A stretch of DNA of 64,000 nucleotides, taken from positions 124,001 through 188,000 of the forward strand of contig NZ_VWWV01000004.1 of NCBI RefSeq assembly GCF_011752815.1, given 5' to 3'. The DNA comes from Enterobacter sp. Cy-643. Its GTDB lineage: Bacteria; Pseudomonadota; Gammaproteobacteria; Enterobacterales; Enterobacteriaceae. Below the pieces are notes generated by a model, which was given only the letters and a program-made list of their open reading frames with translations, was not told the origin of the DNA and searched no databases. Each line of letters opens with the position of its first letter. Positions within the stretch are counted from its first letter, which is position 1. The position numbers and the translations under genes were made by a program. Positions 8,750 to 21,103 of the stretch are shown here, piece after piece.

Positions 8750-11143
8750 ATGAAAAGAAAAATATCCTGGTTTTATGCAGCAGCGGTAGGCATCAGCGCC
8801 CTGCCTGTTACAGTGGCAAATTCGGCTGACTCGACGCCGGCTCCGACGGTTCCTGCTGTGGCAACAGCAAATCAGGCGGTAGTGACGCCTGCGCCGGGTT
8901 CAACCGAGGCGATCGTTCCGGCAACGCCAGCCGATGGTGTCTCTACGGTTGGACAAGTCTTACCGGGTGTTCCTGGTGCAAATGCGCCCATCGTCGCCGA
9001 AAATGCGCCTTCTCGCGATGTAAAACTGAATTTTGCACAAATTGCGCCACCGCCGGGCAGCATGGTGTTGACCGGCGTGAACCCGAATGGTGGGGTGGAG
9101 TTTGGGATGCGTCGGGATGAAATCGTCTCGAAAGCGCTGCTGAATCTCGAATATACCCCTTCGCCTTCGCTGCTGCCGGTGCAATCACAGCTAAAAGTCT
9201 ATCTCAACGACGAACTGATGGGCGTTCTGCCGGTGACCAAAGAGCAATTGGGCAAAAAGACCTTCGCTCAGGTGCCGGTTGATCCGCTGTATATCACCGA
9301 CTTTAACCGCGTGAGGCTGGAGTTTGTCGGCCACTACCGCGACATCTGTGAGAACCCGGCCAGCACTACGCTGTGGATGGACGTTGGGCGTAGCAGTTCG
9401 CTGGCGCTAACCTACCAGCGCTTGCCGGTCCAAAACGATCTGTCGCATTTCCCGGTGCCCTTCTTCGATTCGCGAGACGATCGCCCGCTGACGCTGCCTA
9501 TCGTTTTTGCTGCCAGCCCGGATATTGAGCAGCAGCGTGCCGCTGGGATTGTCGCCTCGTGGTTCGGTTCCCGTACCGCATGGCGTGGGCAGAGTTTCCC
9601 GGTGCTCTTCAATCAGTTGCCGACCAGCAACGGGATCGTGTTTGCGACCAACGATAAGCGCCCGGATTTCCTGCGCGACCATCCTGCCGTGAAGGCGCCA
9701 ACCGTTGAGATGATGAGCCATCCGGATAACCCGTACGTCAAACTGCTGGTGGTGATGGGCCGTGATGATAAAGACCTGGTGCAGGCTGCAAAAGGCATTG
9801 CCCAGGGGAATATCCTGTTCCGCGGCAGCAGCGTCACCGTGGATGACGTGAAGCCATTGTTGCCACGTGAACCTTACGATGCGCCAAACTGGGTGAGAAC
9901 TGACCGTCCGGTGACGCTGGGCGAAATGAAAACTTACCAGGAGCAGCTGCAGTCCAGCGGCCAGGAACCGAGCGCCATTAGCGTGACGATGAATCTGCCG
10001 CCCGACCTCTATCTGTTGCGCAGTAACGGCATCGATCTCAATCTGAAATATCGCTACACCGCGCCGGCGATGAAAGACAGCTCGCGCATGGACATTAGCC
10101 TGAACAACCAGTTCTTGCAGTCGTTTAATCTGACGCCGAACGAAGAGAACAATAAGCTGCTGCTGCGCCTGCCGGTGCTGCAGGGCCTGCTGGACGGCAA
10201 AACGGACGTGTCGATTCCCGCGCTGCGTCTGGGCGCCGCCAACCAGCTGCGCTTTGACTTCTCGTATATGAACCCGATGCCGGGCGGCTCGATAGAGAAC
10301 TGTATTACGTTCCAGCCGGTCCAAAACCACGTCGTGGTGGAAGATGAGTCAACCATCGACTTCTCGAACTACCACCACTTTATTGCCATGCCTGACCTGC
10401 GCACCTTTGCGAATGCGGGGTTCCCATTCAGCCGCATGGCCGATCTTTCGCAAACCATTGTGGTGGTCAACAAAGAGCCTAATCCGGCCCAGGTTACCGC
10501 GCTGCTGGATGCGCTCGGCACCATTGGCTCACAAACTGGCTTCCCGGCGCTAAGCGTGAACCTGACGGATGATGGCAGCACCATTCAGGGCAAAGATGCG
10601 GATATCATGATCATCGGCACGATTCCACCGACGATGAAAGATGACAAACGTATCGATCTGCTGGTTGAGGCCACGCAAAGCTGGGTGAAAACGCCGGTTC
10701 GCCAGACTCCGCTGCTGAACGGCGTTTCCGATCCAAAAGATCGCGCGGCGGATACGCAAACGGAGGTCACCTCCAAAGGTGCCATGGCCGCGATCGTCGG
10801 CTTCCAGTCGCCATACAACGACCAGCGCAGCGTTCTTGCTTTACTGGCCGACAGCCCGCGAGGTTACGAGCTGCTGAACAATGCGCTCAACGACAGCGGC
10901 AAACGGGCGGCGATTTCCGGGTCGGTAGCGGTGATTCGTGAATCCGGCGTGGATAGCCTGCGCGTCGGCGATATTTACTATGTGGGTCACCTGCCGTGGT
11001 TTGAGCGTATCTGGTACGCGCTGTCGAACCATCCGGTTCTGCTGGCTATCTTCGCCGCGATAAGCGTCGTGCTGTTGGCCTGGGTGCTGTGGCGTATCCT
11101 GCGCATCCTTAGCCGCCGTCGTATCGATCCGGAAGACGAGTAA
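8750..11143 (+). CDS. bcsB: Cellulose synthase periplasmic subunit BcsB
   Basis: BcsB is the periplasmic partner of BcsA and guides the emerging glucan. It has 797 residues. A signal peptide ([22 protein letters not shown]) is followed by a Pro/Ala/Thr-rich stretch to about residue 80. The two repeated carbohydrate-binding plus flavodoxin-like units of the family follow. A single C-terminal transmembrane helix ([22 protein letters not shown], ~760-785) ends in basic residues that would face the cytoplasm. Motifs typical of the family include [18 protein letters not shown]. It is 139 bases after bcsA, with the palindromic element in between, and 5 bases before bcsZ. Confidence 0.96.
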   Translation: MKRKISWFYAAAVGISALPVTVANSADSTPAPTVPAVATANQAVVTPAPGSTEAIVPATPADGVSTVGQVLPGVPGANAPIVAENAPSRDVKLNFAQIAPPPGSMVLTGVNPNGGVEFGMRRDEIVSKALLNLEYTPSPSLLPVQSQLKVYLNDELMGVLPVTKEQLGKKTFAQVPVDPLYITDFNRVRLEFVGHYRDICENPASTTLWMDVGRSSSLALTYQRLPVQNDLSHFPVPFFDSRDDRPLTLPIVFAASPDIEQQRAAGIVASWFGSRTAWRGQSFPVLFNQLPTSNGIVFATNDKRPDFLRDHPAVKAPTVEMMSHPDNPYVKLLVVMGRDDKDLVQAAKGIAQGNILFRGSSVTVDDVKPLLPREPYDAPNWVRTDRPVTLGEMKTYQEQLQSSGQEPSAISVTMNLPPDLYLLRSNGIDLNLKYRYTAPAMKDSSRMDISLNNQFLQSFNLTPNEENNKLLLRLPVLQGLLDGKTDVSIPALRLGAANQLRFDFSYMNPMPGGSIENCITFQPVQNHVVVEDESTIDFSNYHHFIAMPDLRTFANAGFPFSRMADLSQTIVVVNKEPNPAQVTALLDALGTIGSQTGFPALSVNLTDDGSTIQGKDADIMIIGTIPPTMKDDKRIDLLVEATQSWVKTPVRQTPLLNGVSDPKDRAADTQTEVTSKGAMAAIVGFQSPYNDQRSVLALLADSPRGYELLNNALNDSGKRAAISGSVAVIRESGVDSLRVGDIYYVGHLPWFERIWYALSNHPVLLAIFAAISVVLLAWVLWRILRILSRRRIDPEDE

Positions 11144-11148
11144 TTGCG

Positions 11149-12255
11149 ATGAAAATCAGCGCCGCACTGCTGATGGTCGGGCTGATGCTGACAACCGTTT
11201 CCGGGCAGGCCGCCTGTAGCTGGCCTGCCTGGGAGCAGTTTAAAGCCAGCTATATCAGCGACCAGGGCCGGGTGATCGATCCCAGCGATGAGCGGAAAAT
11301 CACCACTTCTGAAGGGCAGAGCTATGCGCTTTTCTTTGCGCTGGCGGCCAACGATCGGGCGATGTTCGACAAGCTGCTGCACTGGACGGAAAACAACCTC
11401 GCTCAGGGGGCGCTGAAAGACCATCTTCCCGCCTGGCTGTGGGGCAAAAACGACAAAGATGCGTGGACGGTTTTAGACAGTAACTCCGCCTCCGATGCCG
11501 ATATGTGGATTGTCTGGAGCCTGCTTGAAGCGGGGCGTCTGTGGCATGAGCCTGCCTATAGCCGCCTCGGTGAAAAGCTGCTGAAGCGCGTGGCGAAAGA
11601 GGAAGTGATTAAAATCCCGGGGCTGGGATTTTCGCTGTTGCCGGGGCGAGTGGGGTTTAATCATTCTCCTGACTGGCGGCTGAACTCCAGCTATCTCCCG
11701 CCGCAGGTACTGCAGCGCATGGTGCGTTACCGCGGCCCCTGGTCGGCCATGCAGGTGGCAAACCAAAGATTACTGCTCGAAACCGCGCCTAAAGGATTTT
11801 CACCCAACTGGGCCGACTGGCATGAAGGCAAAGGCTGGCAGTACCAGACCGACGATGCCCGCTACGGTAGCTATGACTCGATACGCGTTTACCTGTGGGT
11901 TGGCATGATGGCCGACGATGACCCGCACAAAGCCGCGTTGCTGAAGGCCTTCCAGCCGATGGCGGATATCACCATCAAGCAAGGTTTCCCGCCGGAAAAA
12001 GTCGATGTGCAAACCGGCAGCGTGCAGGGCACTGGCCCGGTGGGGTTTTCCGCCGCCATGCTGCCCTTTTTACAGAATAGCGAAGCACGGGACGTGCAGC
12101 GTCAGCGGGTTCAGAGCAATTTCCCCCAGGCCGACGCCTATTACAGCTATGTTTTAACGCTCTTTGGTCAGGGATGGGATCAAAATCGTTTTCGCTTCAA
12201 TTCTCGGGGTGAATTAATCCCTCGCTGGGGTCAGGTATGCGCAAGTTCTCATTAA
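11149..12255 (+). CDS. bcsZ: Periplasmic endo-1,4-beta-glucanase BcsZ (GH8)
   Basis: BcsZ is a 368-residue GH8 cellulase that trims or releases cellulose chains in the periplasm during synthesis. The signal peptide runs to about residue 21 (TVSGQAA). The general acid Glu lies in TTSEGQSYA (~54) and the conserved Asp of the family in [12 protein letters not shown] (~240); SASDADMWI is also typical. Length and motifs match E. coli BcsZ. It lies between bcsB and bcsC, and its 3' end overlaps the bcsC start by 19 bases, suggesting coupled translation. Confidence 0.96.
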   Translation: MKISAALLMVGLMLTTVSGQAACSWPAWEQFKASYISDQGRVIDPSDERKITTSEGQSYALFFALAANDRAMFDKLLHWTENNLAQGALKDHLPAWLWGKNDKDAWTVLDSNSASDADMWIVWSLLEAGRLWHEPAYSRLGEKLLKRVAKEEVIKIPGLGFSLLPGRVGFNHSPDWRLNSSYLPPQVLQRMVRYRGPWSAMQVANQRLLLETAPKGFSPNWADWHEGKGWQYQTDDARYGSYDSIRVYLWVGMMADDDPHKAALLKAFQPMADITIKQGFPPEKVDVQTGSVQGTGPVGFSAAMLPFLQNSEARDVQRQRVQSNFPQADAYYSYVLTLFGQGWDQNRFRFNSRGELIPRWGQVCASSH

Positions 12256-15200
12256 GTTTAGTCACTCTCTCATTGGGCATGGCGCTGATGCCGGTGGCTC
12301 AGGCCGCGTTGACGCCCCAGCAGCAGCTGCTGGAGCAAGTGAGAATGGGGGAGGCCAGCAAACGCGAAGATATTGTGCGTCAGTCGCTGTCCAGGCTGGA
12401 GCTGATGGCGCCGGACGATCCGGACGTGATTGCGGCCCGAATGCGCTATCTGCTTCGACAGGGTGATAACGCAGGGGCGAAAGCACAGCTTGAGCGTCTG
12501 GCAAAACTGGCCCCCGGCTCTGCCGAATATAAACAATCCCAGGTTACGTTGATGCTGACCGGCGCGGATGGGCGCCAGCAGCTGCAGCAGGCGCGTTTAT
12601 TAGCGACCAGCGGACATACCGAAGAGGCGATTGCCGCCTATGAAAAGCTGTTCGACGGCAACCCGCCTGAAGGTGATTTAGCGATCGAATACTGGATGCT
12701 GATGGCGAAGCGCCCGGCAACCACCAACCAGGCGATCGATAAACTGAAAGCGCTGAATGCCGCGGCACCGGGGAACGGCGAACTGCGTGGCAATCTGGTG
12801 CGGCTGATGTTTGCCAACGGCCGCAGCGCTGAGGCTTATCAGGTGCTTGAGCAAATGGCGAAATCCAACGGCAGCCGGGAAGATGCCGCTGCGTTATGGT
12901 ATGGCCAAATCAGTAAGTTACCGACAGGGCCACAAAGCGTCGCGGCCCTGCAGCGTTTTCTTAATGTCTTCACCGAAGGTGATACGGTGGCCACCGCGCG
13001 TGACAGGCTTGCGCAACAGCAAAAACAGCTGGCGGATCCGGCTTTCCTCGCTCGGGCTAAAGGTCTGGAAGACGTGGGCGGTGGTCGTGGGAATCAGGCT
13101 ATTCCGCAGCTGAAAGAGGCGTTAAGCTCGAAGCAAAACGACAGCGAAGTGGTTGGCGCGCTGGGGCAGGCTTATTCTCAGCAGGGAAAACGCGCCCTCG
13201 CGGTACAGCAGTTTGAGAAAGCCATTCAGATGGACCCGCAAAGCGACAACCGGGGCAAGTGGGACAGCCTGTTAAAAACCAACCGTTACTGGCTGCTGAT
13301 TGAACAAGGCGATGCTCAGCTCAAAGCCAATAACCCGGATGCCGCGCTGCAAAAGTATCAGCAGGCGCAGAAGGTGGATAACACTGACAGCTACGCTGTG
13401 CTAGGATTTGGCGATGTGGCCGTGGCCAAAAAAGATGATGCCGGCGCAGAACGTTATTATCAGCAGGCGCTGCGTATGGATCGTGGTAACAGCAACGCGA
13501 TTCGTGGCCTGGCGAACGTCTATCGCCGTCAGTCTCCGGCGCGTGCAACGGCGTATATTCAGAGCCTTTCGGCCAGCCAGCGCAAAAGTATTGATGATAT
13601 TGAACGCAGCCTGACCGGCGAGCGTCTGGAACAGCAGGCTACCGCGCTGGAAAGTCAGGGGCAGTGGGCAAAAGCGGCGGAGATCCAGCGTCAGCGGCTC
13701 AAACTCGACCCGGACAGCGTGTGGATAACCTACCGCCTGTCGAACGATCTCTATGCCGCCGGAAAACACAGTGAGGCAGACAGCCTGATGCGTGGCCTGG
13801 CCCAGCGTAAGCCCGGCGACCCGGAGCAGGTCTTCGCTTACGGCCTGTATCTTTCAGGCAATAATCACGATGCGGCGGCGCTAAGCCACCTCAATACGCT
13901 GCCCAAAGCGCAGTGGACCGACAATATTCATGAGCTTGCTGACCGGCTGCAGTTTAACCAGGTGATGCAAACGGCTAACCGACTGCGGGACAGCGGCAAA
14001 GAAAAAGACGCCATTGCGTTGCTTCAGCAGCAGGCGCCGTCCGATCGCGTCGACTTAACGCTGGCCGACTGGGCCGCCGAACGTGGCGATCGCCCCACGG
14101 CGAAAGCGCAGTATCAGAAAGTCCTGCAGCGTTCACCCGGCAACGAAGATGCGCTGTTAGGGTTAACCGAGATGCTGATTGCCGAAGGGAATAAACCTCA
14201 GGCCCGCGATCTGCTGGCGAAGCTGCAGAAAGCACCGGCGGGTGAAACACCGTCCATCAACACCCAGCGCCGCGTGGCGAACGCCTGGGCGGCGCTGGGC
14301 GATAACGAAAAAGCCGCGCAAACCTACGCGCCAATTCTGGTCGCGGCCAAAACCCAGCCGCCGTCTATGGAAAGTGCGCTGGTGATGCGTGATGCCGCGC
14401 GTTTCCAGGCCGCAAGCGGCCAGCCGCAGCAGGCGCTGGAGACTTACAAAGACGCTATGGTCTCCTCGGGTATTACCCCGCAGCGCCCGCAGGATAACGA
14501 CACCTTCACTCGGCTGACCCGCAACGATGAGAAAGATGACTGGCTGAAGCGCGGTGTGCGCAGCGATGCCGCCGATCTTTACCGCCAGCAGGATGTGAAC
14601 GTGACGCTCGACCACGAATACTGGGGCTCAAGCGGCACGCCGGGTTACTCCGATCTGAAAGCGCATACCACGATGCTGCAAGTGGACGCTCCGCTTAGCG
14701 ACGGACGCATGTGGTTCCGGACCGATATGGTGAATATGGATGCTGGCTCGTTCAAAGATAACGGGGCGGGCTACAACGAGCGCTGGGGAACCTGTGCGGA
14801 GCATACGTGTTTCGGCAGCACCAAACAGCGCGCCAGCGGGGCAAGCCTTGCCGTTGGCTGGAAAAATGATACCTGGCAAACGGATATTGGCACCACGCCG
14901 CTGGGCTTTGACGTCGTGGATGTTGTCGGCGGAGTCAGGTACAGCAACGATCTGGGGCCGATTGGCTACACGGTTAATGCGCATCGTCGCCCTATCTCCA
15001 GCTCGCTGCTCTCCTTCGGCGGGCAGCGGGATCCGAATACCAATACCGTGTGGGGCGGCGTTCGCGCGACCGGCGGTGGCGTGAGCCTGAGCTACGATAA
15101 GGGCGAGGCCAACGGCGTCTGGTCCAGCCTGGATGCAGACACGCTGACCGGTAAAAACGTGGCCGATAACTGGCGCGTACGCTGGATGACGGGCTACTAC

Positions 15201-15734
15201 TACAAGCTGATTAACGAGAATAATCAGCGGCTAACCGTGGGCCTGACCAACATGGTCTGGCACTACCAAAAAGACCTTAGCGACTACTTCCTCGGCCAGG
15301 GCGGCTATTACAGCCCGCAAAAATATGTGTCGTTTGCCGTGCCGGTGACCTGGCGTAAACGTACCGAGAATTGGTCCTGGGAACTGGGCGCTTCCGGCTC
15401 TTGGTCTTACTCCCATAGCAATGCGGGCCAGCGCTATCCGCTGCGTAACCTCGTGCCAAATAACACTAACCCCTACCCGGAGGATCTCCAGGGCTATCCG
15501 GACCGCAACGATCCTTTCTCGGCCAGCAGCAGCAACGGTTTTGGCTACACGGCCAGAGCGCTGGTCGAGCGCCGAATCAGCTCGCACTGGTCAATCGGTG
15601 CCGGGATTGATATTCAGCAGGCCAAGGACTACACCCCAAGCCACGCGCTGATTTTCGTTCGCTACTCTATGGCGGGCTGGCAGGGCGATATGGATATGCC
15701 GCCGCAGCCGCTGGTGCCTTATGCGGACTTCTGA
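12237..15734 (+). CDS. bcsC: Cellulose export TPR-porin BcsC
   Basis: BcsC carries cellulose through the periplasm and outer membrane. It has 1165 residues (E. coli 1157). The signal peptide ends at PVAQA (~23). A long TPR superhelix fills residues ~30-760, with clear repeats such as [19 protein letters not shown] and [29 protein letters not shown]-terminal outer-membrane beta-barrel of about 350 residues ends in the aromatic terminal motif PYADF. It is the last gene of bcsRQABZC and is followed by a terminator at 15751. Confidence 0.96.
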   Translation: MRKFSLSLVTLSLGMALMPVAQAALTPQQQLLEQVRMGEASKREDIVRQSLSRLELMAPDDPDVIAARMRYLLRQGDNAGAKAQLERLAKLAPGSAEYKQSQVTLMLTGADGRQQLQQARLLATSGHTEEAIAAYEKLFDGNPPEGDLAIEYWMLMAKRPATTNQAIDKLKALNAAAPGNGELRGNLVRLMFANGRSAEAYQVLEQMAKSNGSREDAAALWYGQISKLPTGPQSVAALQRFLNVFTEGDTVATARDRLAQQQKQLADPAFLARAKGLEDVGGGRGNQAIPQLKEALSSKQNDSEVVGALGQAYSQQGKRALAVQQFEKAIQMDPQSDNRGKWDSLLKTNRYWLLIEQGDAQLKANNPDAALQKYQQAQKVDNTDSYAVLGFGDVAVAKKDDAGAERYYQQALRMDRGNSNAIRGLANVYRRQSPARATAYIQSLSASQRKSIDDIERSLTGERLEQQATALESQGQWAKAAEIQRQRLKLDPDSVWITYRLSNDLYAAGKHSEADSLMRGLAQRKPGDPEQVFAYGLYLSGNNHDAAALSHLNTLPKAQWTDNIHELADRLQFNQVMQTANRLRDSGKEKDAIALLQQQAPSDRVDLTLADWAAERGDRPTAKAQYQKVLQRSPGNEDALLGLTEMLIAEGNKPQARDLLAKLQKAPAGETPSINTQRRVANAWAALGDNEKAAQTYAPILVAAKTQPPSMESALVMRDAARFQAASGQPQQALETYKDAMVSSGITPQRPQDNDTFTRLTRNDEKDDWLKRGVRSDAADLYRQQDVNVTLDHEYWGSSGTPGYSDLKAHTTMLQVDAPLSDGRMWFRTDMVNMDAGSFKDNGAGYNERWGTCAEHTCFGSTKQRASGASLAVGWKNDTWQTDIGTTPLGFDVVDVVGGVRYSNDLGPIGYTVNAHRRPISSSLLSFGGQRDPNTNTVWGGVRATGGGVSLSYDKGEANGVWSSLDADTLTGKNVADNWRVRWMTGYYYKLINENNQRLTVGLTNMVWHYQKDLSDYFLGQGGYYSPQKYVSFAVPVTWRKRTENWSWELGASGSWSYSHSNAGQRYPLRNLVPNNTNPYPEDLQGYPDRNDPFSASSSNGFGYTARALVERRISSHWSIGAGIDIQQAKDYTPSHALIFVRYSMAGWQGDMDMPPQPLVPYADF

Positions 15735-15750
15735 TTAGCGGTGATGCAGG

Positions 15751-15784
15751 GCGGCGGGTTAGCCCGCCGTTTGCGGTTTTTTGC
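15751..15784 (+). terminator. Rho-independent terminator after bcsC
   Basis: The hairpin CGGCGGGTTAGCCCGCCG (15752-15769) has a strong GC stem and a TTAG loop. A T-rich stretch begins a few bases after it. It ends the bcsRQABZC operon. Confidence 0.7.
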
Positions 15785-15936
15785 TCAGAATTCGGCGCAA
15801 AGTTGCCCATAAAAGCAGAATTAACCGATTCTCCAGAGGCCAGGATTAAAAAGAGCGGCAATGCAGTATACTCTGCGGGCATAAGAATATCCTGATGCCG
15901 GGCGTGGCGCAGGTTAAGCAAAAGCGGAGAGTCAGC

Positions 15937-17922
15937 TTGCGAGTCAGTCGTTCCCTAACGATAAAACAGATGGCGATGGTGTCAGCCGTGGCCCTGGGGT
16001 TTATTTTCATTTTTATCGTCATTCAGCTGTTCCATTTTGTGCAGCAAAACCGCTACGACACCGCCACGCAAATGGAGAAAATCGCCCACTCCGTGCGTCT
16101 TCCGCTGTCTGAGGCCATTCTGCGCGCAGACATCCCGCAGGCCGAGGCGATTCTTCATCAGATCCAGCCTTCGGGCATCATCAGCCGGGCCGATGTCGTG
16201 CTGCCCAATCAGTTCCAGGCGCTTCGCATTAGCTTTATGCCGGAGCACCAAATCCCGATGCTCATCGCCCGCGTGTTTGAGCTGCCGGTGCAGATTTCCC
16301 TGCCGCTTTATTCCCTCGAACGCCCGGCAAACCCGCAGCCGCTGGCTTACCTGGTGCTACAGGCTGATTCCTGGCGCATGTATCGGATTATCGTCAGCAC
16401 GATTTCCACCCTGCTGACCACCTATTTGCTGCTGGCGCTGATTCTGACCGTGGCGATCAGCTGGTGTATTAACCGGCTGGTGGTGCATCCGATCCGTAAG
16501 ATTAGCCGTGAGCTGGATAATCTGAATCCTCAGCAAGCGGGTGAGCACCAGCTCACGCTGCCGCCGCTGCACCATGACGATGAGATTGGCATGCTGGTAC
16601 GCAGTTATAACCGTAATCAGCAGGTTACGCAGCGCCTCCAGCAGCAAATGAACGCATTGAGTACCCATCATCCAGTCACGGAGCTGCCAAATAAGGCGCT
16701 GCTGATGGCGCTGCTTGAACAGATGGTGGCGAACGAGAAGCGCGGCGCGTTGATGTTAATCGGGAGCGAAACGCTGCAGGATGCGGCCGGCGTCCTGAAC
16801 GAAGAGCAGCGTGAGATGCTGCTGCTGACGCTGGTCGAGAAAGTTAAACTCGTGTTGCCGACCAACACAGTTCTGGCCCAGCTGAGTCAGAATGATTTTG
16901 GGCTGCTGCTCTATGGCGTCAGCGACCCGTGGAATGCCATGACGCTGGCGCAGAAAATCATGGAAACGCTCAACGCTCGTTTACCCATCCAGGCGCTGCA
17001 GCTGAAACCGACCGCCAGCATTGGTATTGCGATGTTCAGGGGAGGTCTCAGCGCTGAACAGATCTATCGCCGGGCAGCTTCGGCAACGCTTGCGGCTCGC
17101 CGCTTCGGGAAAAACCAGATTCAGTTCTTCGACCCCGATCAGATGGAAAAGGCCCAGCAGCGTCTGACCGAAGAGCACGATATTTTGAATGCGCTTGAGA
17201 AGCATCATTTTGCCGTCTGGCTACAGCCGCAGGTGGATATGCGTGACGGAAGCGTAGTCAGTGCTGAAGTTCTGCTGCGCCAGCGCCAGGCTGACGATAG
17301 CTGGAGCCTGCCGGAAGGACTGATTGAGCGCATTGAAGCCTGCGGGCTGATGATCACCGTTGGTAACTGGATCCTCGAGGAGTCCTGTCGCACGCTGTCT
17401 GCCTGGCAAAGTAGGGGCGTTACGCTGCCGCTGTGCGTCAATCTTTCTGCGCTCCAGCTGCTGCATGAAGCCATGGTGCCTTCGCTCCTGGAGCTACTCA
17501 GACGGTACAGAATCCAGCCCGGCACGCTGATTCTTGAAGTCACCGAGAGCCGCCGCATTGATGATCCGCAGGCGGCGGTCAATATTTTGCGGCCGCTTCG
17601 CCAGGCCGGGGTGCGTATTGCGCTGGATGATTTTGGTATGGGCTACGCCAGCCTGCACCATCTGCACCACATGAAAGCGCTGCCGATTGACGTGCTGAAG
17701 ATAGATAAAAGCTTCATCGAAGGGCTGCCGGAAGATAACGCGATGGTGAGCGTGATTATTGCGATGGCCAGAGCGCTGGATCTGAAAGTGGTGGCTGAAG
17801 GCGTGGAGCAAGAAGCCCAGCGCGAGTGGCTGGTGCAGCAGGGCGTGATCTACGCGCAGGGGTTCCTGTATGCCAAAGCGCGCACCCTCGAGCAGTTTGA
17901 ACGTGAATTTCTTACTGCATAA
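15937..17922 (+). CDS. pdeK: c-di-GMP phosphodiesterase PdeK (HmsP-like)
   Basis: This inner-membrane protein has two transmembrane helices flanking a periplasmic sensor region (~35-160), then a HAMP-like linker, a degenerate GGDEF domain and a C-terminal EAL domain. The GGDEF signature is replaced by LSQNDFGLL, so no cyclase activity is expected. The EAL motif is AEVLLR, with downstream [34 protein letters not shown] and VVAEGVE, all consistent with phosphodiesterase activity. The start chosen is TTG at 15937: it gives [15 protein letters not shown], lining up with the E. coli start MRVSRSL, and has a strong ribosome binding site GCGGAGAG. An ATG at 15895 in the same frame lacks one. It lies directly after the cellulose operon, as in E. 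coli (yhjK). Confidence 0.92.
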   Translation: MRVSRSLTIKQMAMVSAVALGFIFIFIVIQLFHFVQQNRYDTATQMEKIAHSVRLPLSEAILRADIPQAEAILHQIQPSGIISRADVVLPNQFQALRISFMPEHQIPMLIARVFELPVQISLPLYSLERPANPQPLAYLVLQADSWRMYRIIVSTISTLLTTYLLLALILTVAISWCINRLVVHPIRKISRELDNLNPQQAGEHQLTLPPLHHDDEIGMLVRSYNRNQQVTQRLQQQMNALSTHHPVTELPNKALLMALLEQMVANEKRGALMLIGSETLQDAAGVLNEEQREMLLLTLVEKVKLVLPTNTVLAQLSQNDFGLLLYGVSDPWNAMTLAQKIMETLNARLPIQALQLKPTASIGIAMFRGGLSAEQIYRRAASATLAARRFGKNQIQFFDPDQMEKAQQRLTEEHDILNALEKHHFAVWLQPQVDMRDGSVVSAEVLLRQRQADDSWSLPEGLIERIEACGLMITVGNWILEESCRTLSAWQSRGVTLPLCVNLSALQLLHEAMVPSLLELLRRYRIQPGTLILEVTESRRIDDPQAAVNILRPLRQAGVRIALDDFGMGYASLHHLHHMKALPIDVLKIDKSFIEGLPEDNAMVSVIIAMARALDLKVVAEGVEQEAQREWLVQQGVIYAQGFLYAKARTLEQFEREFLTA

Positions 17923-18043
17923 ATGAAAAACAATAGTTACAAATGTTATAAGCTGGATCGGTTCAGTTCATGTTTTTAACAGTTCCGTTAACAAAATCGA
18001 TCCAGGCCACTTCTGCGTTTTTTTTAGGGTGATATGTTGACTG

Positions 18044-18078
18044 CCGCAGTCGTACCGGTTCCTGAGCCGGGGCTGCGG
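18044..18078 (+). promoter_or_regulatory. Structured leader hairpin upstream of dctA
   Basis: The stretch 17923-18103 before dctA contains a two-part hairpin: outer stem CCGCAG/CTGCGG (18044-18049 with 18073-18078) and inner CCGG/CCGG. It would fold in the 5' leader, about 25 bases before the start codon. A regulatory role is inferred from position only. Confidence 0.3.
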
Positions 18079-18103
18079 TTACTCTCCGTTCAAGGATACT
18101 CTA

Positions 18104-19390
18104 ATGAAAACCTCACTCTTCAAAAGTCTGTATTTTCAGGTGCTGACCGCAATTGCCATCGGCATTTTGCTGGGTCACTTTTACCCGGAATTGGGTGCCC
18201 AAATGAAACCGTTTGGCGACGCGTTCGTTAAACTGATTAAAATGATTATTGCGCCCGTCATCTTCTGTACCGTGGTGACCGGGATTGCTGGCATGGAAAG
18301 CATGAAAGCCGTAGGCCGTACCGGCGCGGTAGCGTTACTTTATTTTGAGATTGTCAGTACTATTGCGCTGATTATCGGGCTGGTTGTGGTCAACGTGCTG
18401 CAGCCTGGCGCCGGGATGAACGTGGACCCGGCGACGCTGGATGCCAAAGCGGTTGCGGTTTACGCTGAACAAGCGCAGCAGCAGGGCGTTATTGCCTTCT
18501 TGCTCGACGTTATCCCAGGTAGCGTGATTGGCGCGTTTGCCAGCGGTAACATTCTGCAGGTGCTGCTGTTTGCCGTTCTGTTTGGCTTTGCGCTGCATCG
18601 CCTGGGCCACAAGGGCCAGATGATCTTTAACGTCATCGAAAGCTTCTCTCAGGTTATCTTCGGCATCATCAATATGATCATGCGTCTGGCGCCAATCGGG
18701 GCGTTTGGGGCCATGGCGTTCACCATCGGTAAGTACGGCGTAGGTTCTCTGGTGCAGTTGGGACAGCTGATCGTCTGCTTCTACATTACCTGCCTGCTGT
18801 TTGTGATTCTGGTTCTGGGTTCTATCGCCCGCGCTACGGGCTTCAGCATCTTCAAGTTCATCCGCTACATCAAAGAAGAGCTGCTGATTGTGCTGGGGAC
18901 ATCTTCTTCCGAGTCTGTCCTGCCGCGTATGCTCGATAAGATGGAGAAGCTGGGCTGCCGTAAATCCGTTGTAGGCCTGGTCATTCCAACCGGTTACTCC
19001 TTCAACCTGGACGGCACCTCGATTTACCTGACTATGGCGGCGGTGTTTATCGCTCAGGCGACCAATAGCCACATGGATATTTTCCATCAGATCACGCTGT
19101 TGGTTGTGCTGTTGCTCTCTTCTAAAGGGGCGGCCGGGGTTACCGGCAGCGGCTTCATCGTGCTGGCGGCAACCATTTCTGCGGTAGGCCATTTGCCGGT
19201 TGCGGGCCTGGCGCTGATTCTGGGTATTGACCGCTTCATGTCCGAAGCGCGCGCGCTGACCAACCTGGTAGGTAACGGCGTGGCGACCGTCGTTGTCGCG
19301 AAATGGGTAAAACAGCTGGACGAAAAGCAGCTTCAGCAGCAGCTGGATAATCCACAATCTGACAAAAAAGTGACCGAAGTCTCTCACTAA
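18104..19390 (+). CDS. dctA: C4-dicarboxylate:H+ symporter DctA
   Basis: DctA imports succinate, fumarate, malate and orotate under aerobic conditions. At 428 residues it matches the E. coli length. It is a DAACS-family protein with about eight transmembrane helices and two re-entrant loops. The family's serine-rich motif appears as [13 protein letters not shown] and the conserved [29 protein letters not shown] and [19 protein letters not shown] motifs are present. The ribosome binding site AAGGA lies 7-8 bases before the ATG. E. coli dctA is under DcuSR and CRP control; no clear sites were identified here. The E. coli neighbour order pdeK-dctA-yhjJ is kept. Confidence 0.97.
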   Translation: MKTSLFKSLYFQVLTAIAIGILLGHFYPELGAQMKPFGDAFVKLIKMIIAPVIFCTVVTGIAGMESMKAVGRTGAVALLYFEIVSTIALIIGLVVVNVLQPGAGMNVDPATLDAKAVAVYAEQAQQQGVIAFLLDVIPGSVIGAFASGNILQVLLFAVLFGFALHRLGHKGQMIFNVIESFSQVIFGIINMIMRLAPIGAFGAMAFTIGKYGVGSLVQLGQLIVCFYITCLLFVILVLGSIARATGFSIFKFIRYIKEELLIVLGTSSSESVLPRMLDKMEKLGCRKSVVGLVIPTGYSFNLDGTSIYLTMAAVFIAQATNSHMDIFHQITLLVVLLLSSKGAAGVTGSGFIVLAATISAVGHLPVAGLALILGIDRFMSEARALTNLVGNGVATVVVAKWVKQLDEKQLQQQLDNPQSDKKVTEVSH

Positions 19391-19607
19391 TCCGACCAAT
19401 TGCCCGCAGCGACTTGCCCTCGCTGTGGGCGACTCTGCATAATTACCTTCCTAAACATTCAACATTCTCTATTTTTCACTTTCTTACGTGACGTTTTCGC
19501 AGAAATGCGGTCAAACGGATTGGTGAAACGTCACCTATGTCGGTCTGCGGACGTCGAATGCCGCGCCGATGTGCTACTTTTAACCAGGATTGTTTTTAGG
19601 GGTTCAC

Positions 19608-21092
19608 ATGCAGGGCACCAAGATTCGACTTTTAGCTGGCGGGTTGCTATTAGCCGCAACGGCCAGCAACGTGCAGGCAGAAGCGCTCCAGCCGGACCCG
19701 GCCTGGCAACAGGGAACGCTTTCTAACGGCTTCCAGTGGCAGGTTTTGGCCACCCCCCAGCGCCCAAGTGACCGCGTTGAAATTCGCCTGATGGTGAATA
19801 GCGGGTCGCTCACAGAAACCGCCCAACAAAGCGGTTACAGCCACTTTTTACCGCGCATGCTGCTGACGCAGACCGGCGGTCTGCCGACGAGCCAGGCGCG
19901 CTCGTTATGGCACCAAAGCAGCGACCCGGAGCGTCCACTTCCTCCGGCTATCGTCTCCTATGACTTCACGCTGTTTAACTTGAGCTTGCCTAATAACCGC
20001 AATGATTTGCTGAAAGAAGCGCTGACGTTTATGTCGACCAATATCGGGTCGCTGGCGGTGACGCCGGCAACCGTCACCGCGGCACTGCATGTGCCGGATA
20101 TGGTGGCAACCTGGCCGATGAACACCAAAGACAGCTGGTGGCGCTATCGCCTGAAAGGCTCCACGCTGCTTGGCCACGATCCGGCTGATAATCTCAAGCG
20201 CCCGGTGGATGCCGCCCAGCTGAAAGCGTTTTACGACAAGTGGTACACCCCGGATGCCATGACCCTGATCGTGGTTGGCAACGTCGATAGCCGTAACGTA
20301 GCGGAACAAATCAACAAAACCTTCGGTGAGCTAAAAGGCAAACGCGACACGCCTGCGCCGGTGCCAACGCTTTCCCCGCTTAACCCTGAACCGGTCAGCC
20401 TGATGACCGACAGCGTGCGTCAGGACAGGTTGTCCCTGATGTGGGACAACGCCTGGCAGCCGATTCGGGAGTCCGCGGCGCTGCTGCGCTACTGGCGTGC
20501 CGATCTGGCCCGTGAAGCGCTATTCTGGAATGTGCAGCAAAGCCTGAGCAAAAACGGCGTTAAAGACCTCAATCTGAGCTTTGATTGCCGCGTGCTTTAT
20601 CTGCGTGCCCAATGCGGGATCAACATTGAATCCCCGAACGATAAGCTGAACGCCAGTCTTACCAGCGTCGGGCGTGAGCTGTTGAGAGTCCGCGATAAGG
20701 GCCTCTCTCAGGAAGAATTCGACGCGCTGATCGCGCAGAAAAAGAATGAGCTGACGAAGCTGTTTGCCACCTACGCGCGCACCGACACCGACGTGCTGAT
20801 CGGCCAGCGTTTACGTTCGCTGCAGAATCAGGTGGTTGATATTGCGCCGGAGCAGTACCAGAAACTCCGACAGGATTTCCTCGACAGCCTGACCGTGTCG
20901 ATGCTCAATCAGGATCTGCGTCAGCAGCTGTCTCAGGAGATGTCTATGGTGCTGTTGCAGCCAAAAGGCGAACCTGAGTACAACATGAAGGAACTCAAAG
21001 AGACGTGGGATAAGGTGATGGTGCCAGCTGCGCCGCCGCCGGTGACCGACGATCCTAAGCAGGATGTTTCGGATATTCCTCCTGCTTCTTAG
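19608..21092 (+). CDS. yhjJ: Periplasmic M16 peptidase-like protein YhjJ (inactive)
   Basis: YhjJ is a 494-residue exported protein of the M16 (insulinase-like) family. The signal peptide (KIRLLAGGLLLAATASNVQA) is followed by the M16 N-terminal fold LSNGFQWQVL. The zinc motif HxxEH of active M16 proteases is missing: the equivalent segment reads QSGYSHFLPRML, so catalysis is not expected. The second M16 domain is recognisable (WYTPDAMTLIVVGNV). The start is ATG at 19608, with AGGGG before it and matching E. coli YhjJ; an upstream in-frame start at 19590 was rejected. Function in E. coli is not established. It is convergent with kdgK across a repeat cluster. Confidence 0.9.
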   Translation: MQGTKIRLLAGGLLLAATASNVQAEALQPDPAWQQGTLSNGFQWQVLATPQRPSDRVEIRLMVNSGSLTETAQQSGYSHFLPRMLLTQTGGLPTSQARSLWHQSSDPERPLPPAIVSYDFTLFNLSLPNNRNDLLKEALTFMSTNIGSLAVTPATVTAALHVPDMVATWPMNTKDSWWRYRLKGSTLLGHDPADNLKRPVDAAQLKAFYDKWYTPDAMTLIVVGNVDSRNVAEQINKTFGELKGKRDTPAPVPTLSPLNPEPVSLMTDSVRQDRLSLMWDNAWQPIRESAALLRYWRADLAREALFWNVQQSLSKNGVKDLNLSFDCRVLYLRAQCGINIESPNDKLNASLTSVGRELLRVRDKGLSQEEFDALIAQKKNELTKLFATYARTDTDVLIGQRLRSLQNQVVDIAPEQYQKLRQDFLDSLTVSMLNQDLRQQLSQEMSMVLLQPKGEPEYNMKELKETWDKVMVPAAPPPVTDDPKQDVSDIPPAS

Positions 21093-21103
21093 CGGTGGGA
21101 TTG

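Noticed and set aside
9407-10330. A 307-codon frame antisense to bcsB
   Set aside because: It is a shadow frame; bcsB on the other strand has clear family motifs throughout.
18335-19399. A 354-codon frame antisense to dctA
   Set aside because: It is a shadow of dctA codon use, with His/Gln/Arg-rich composition and no domain.
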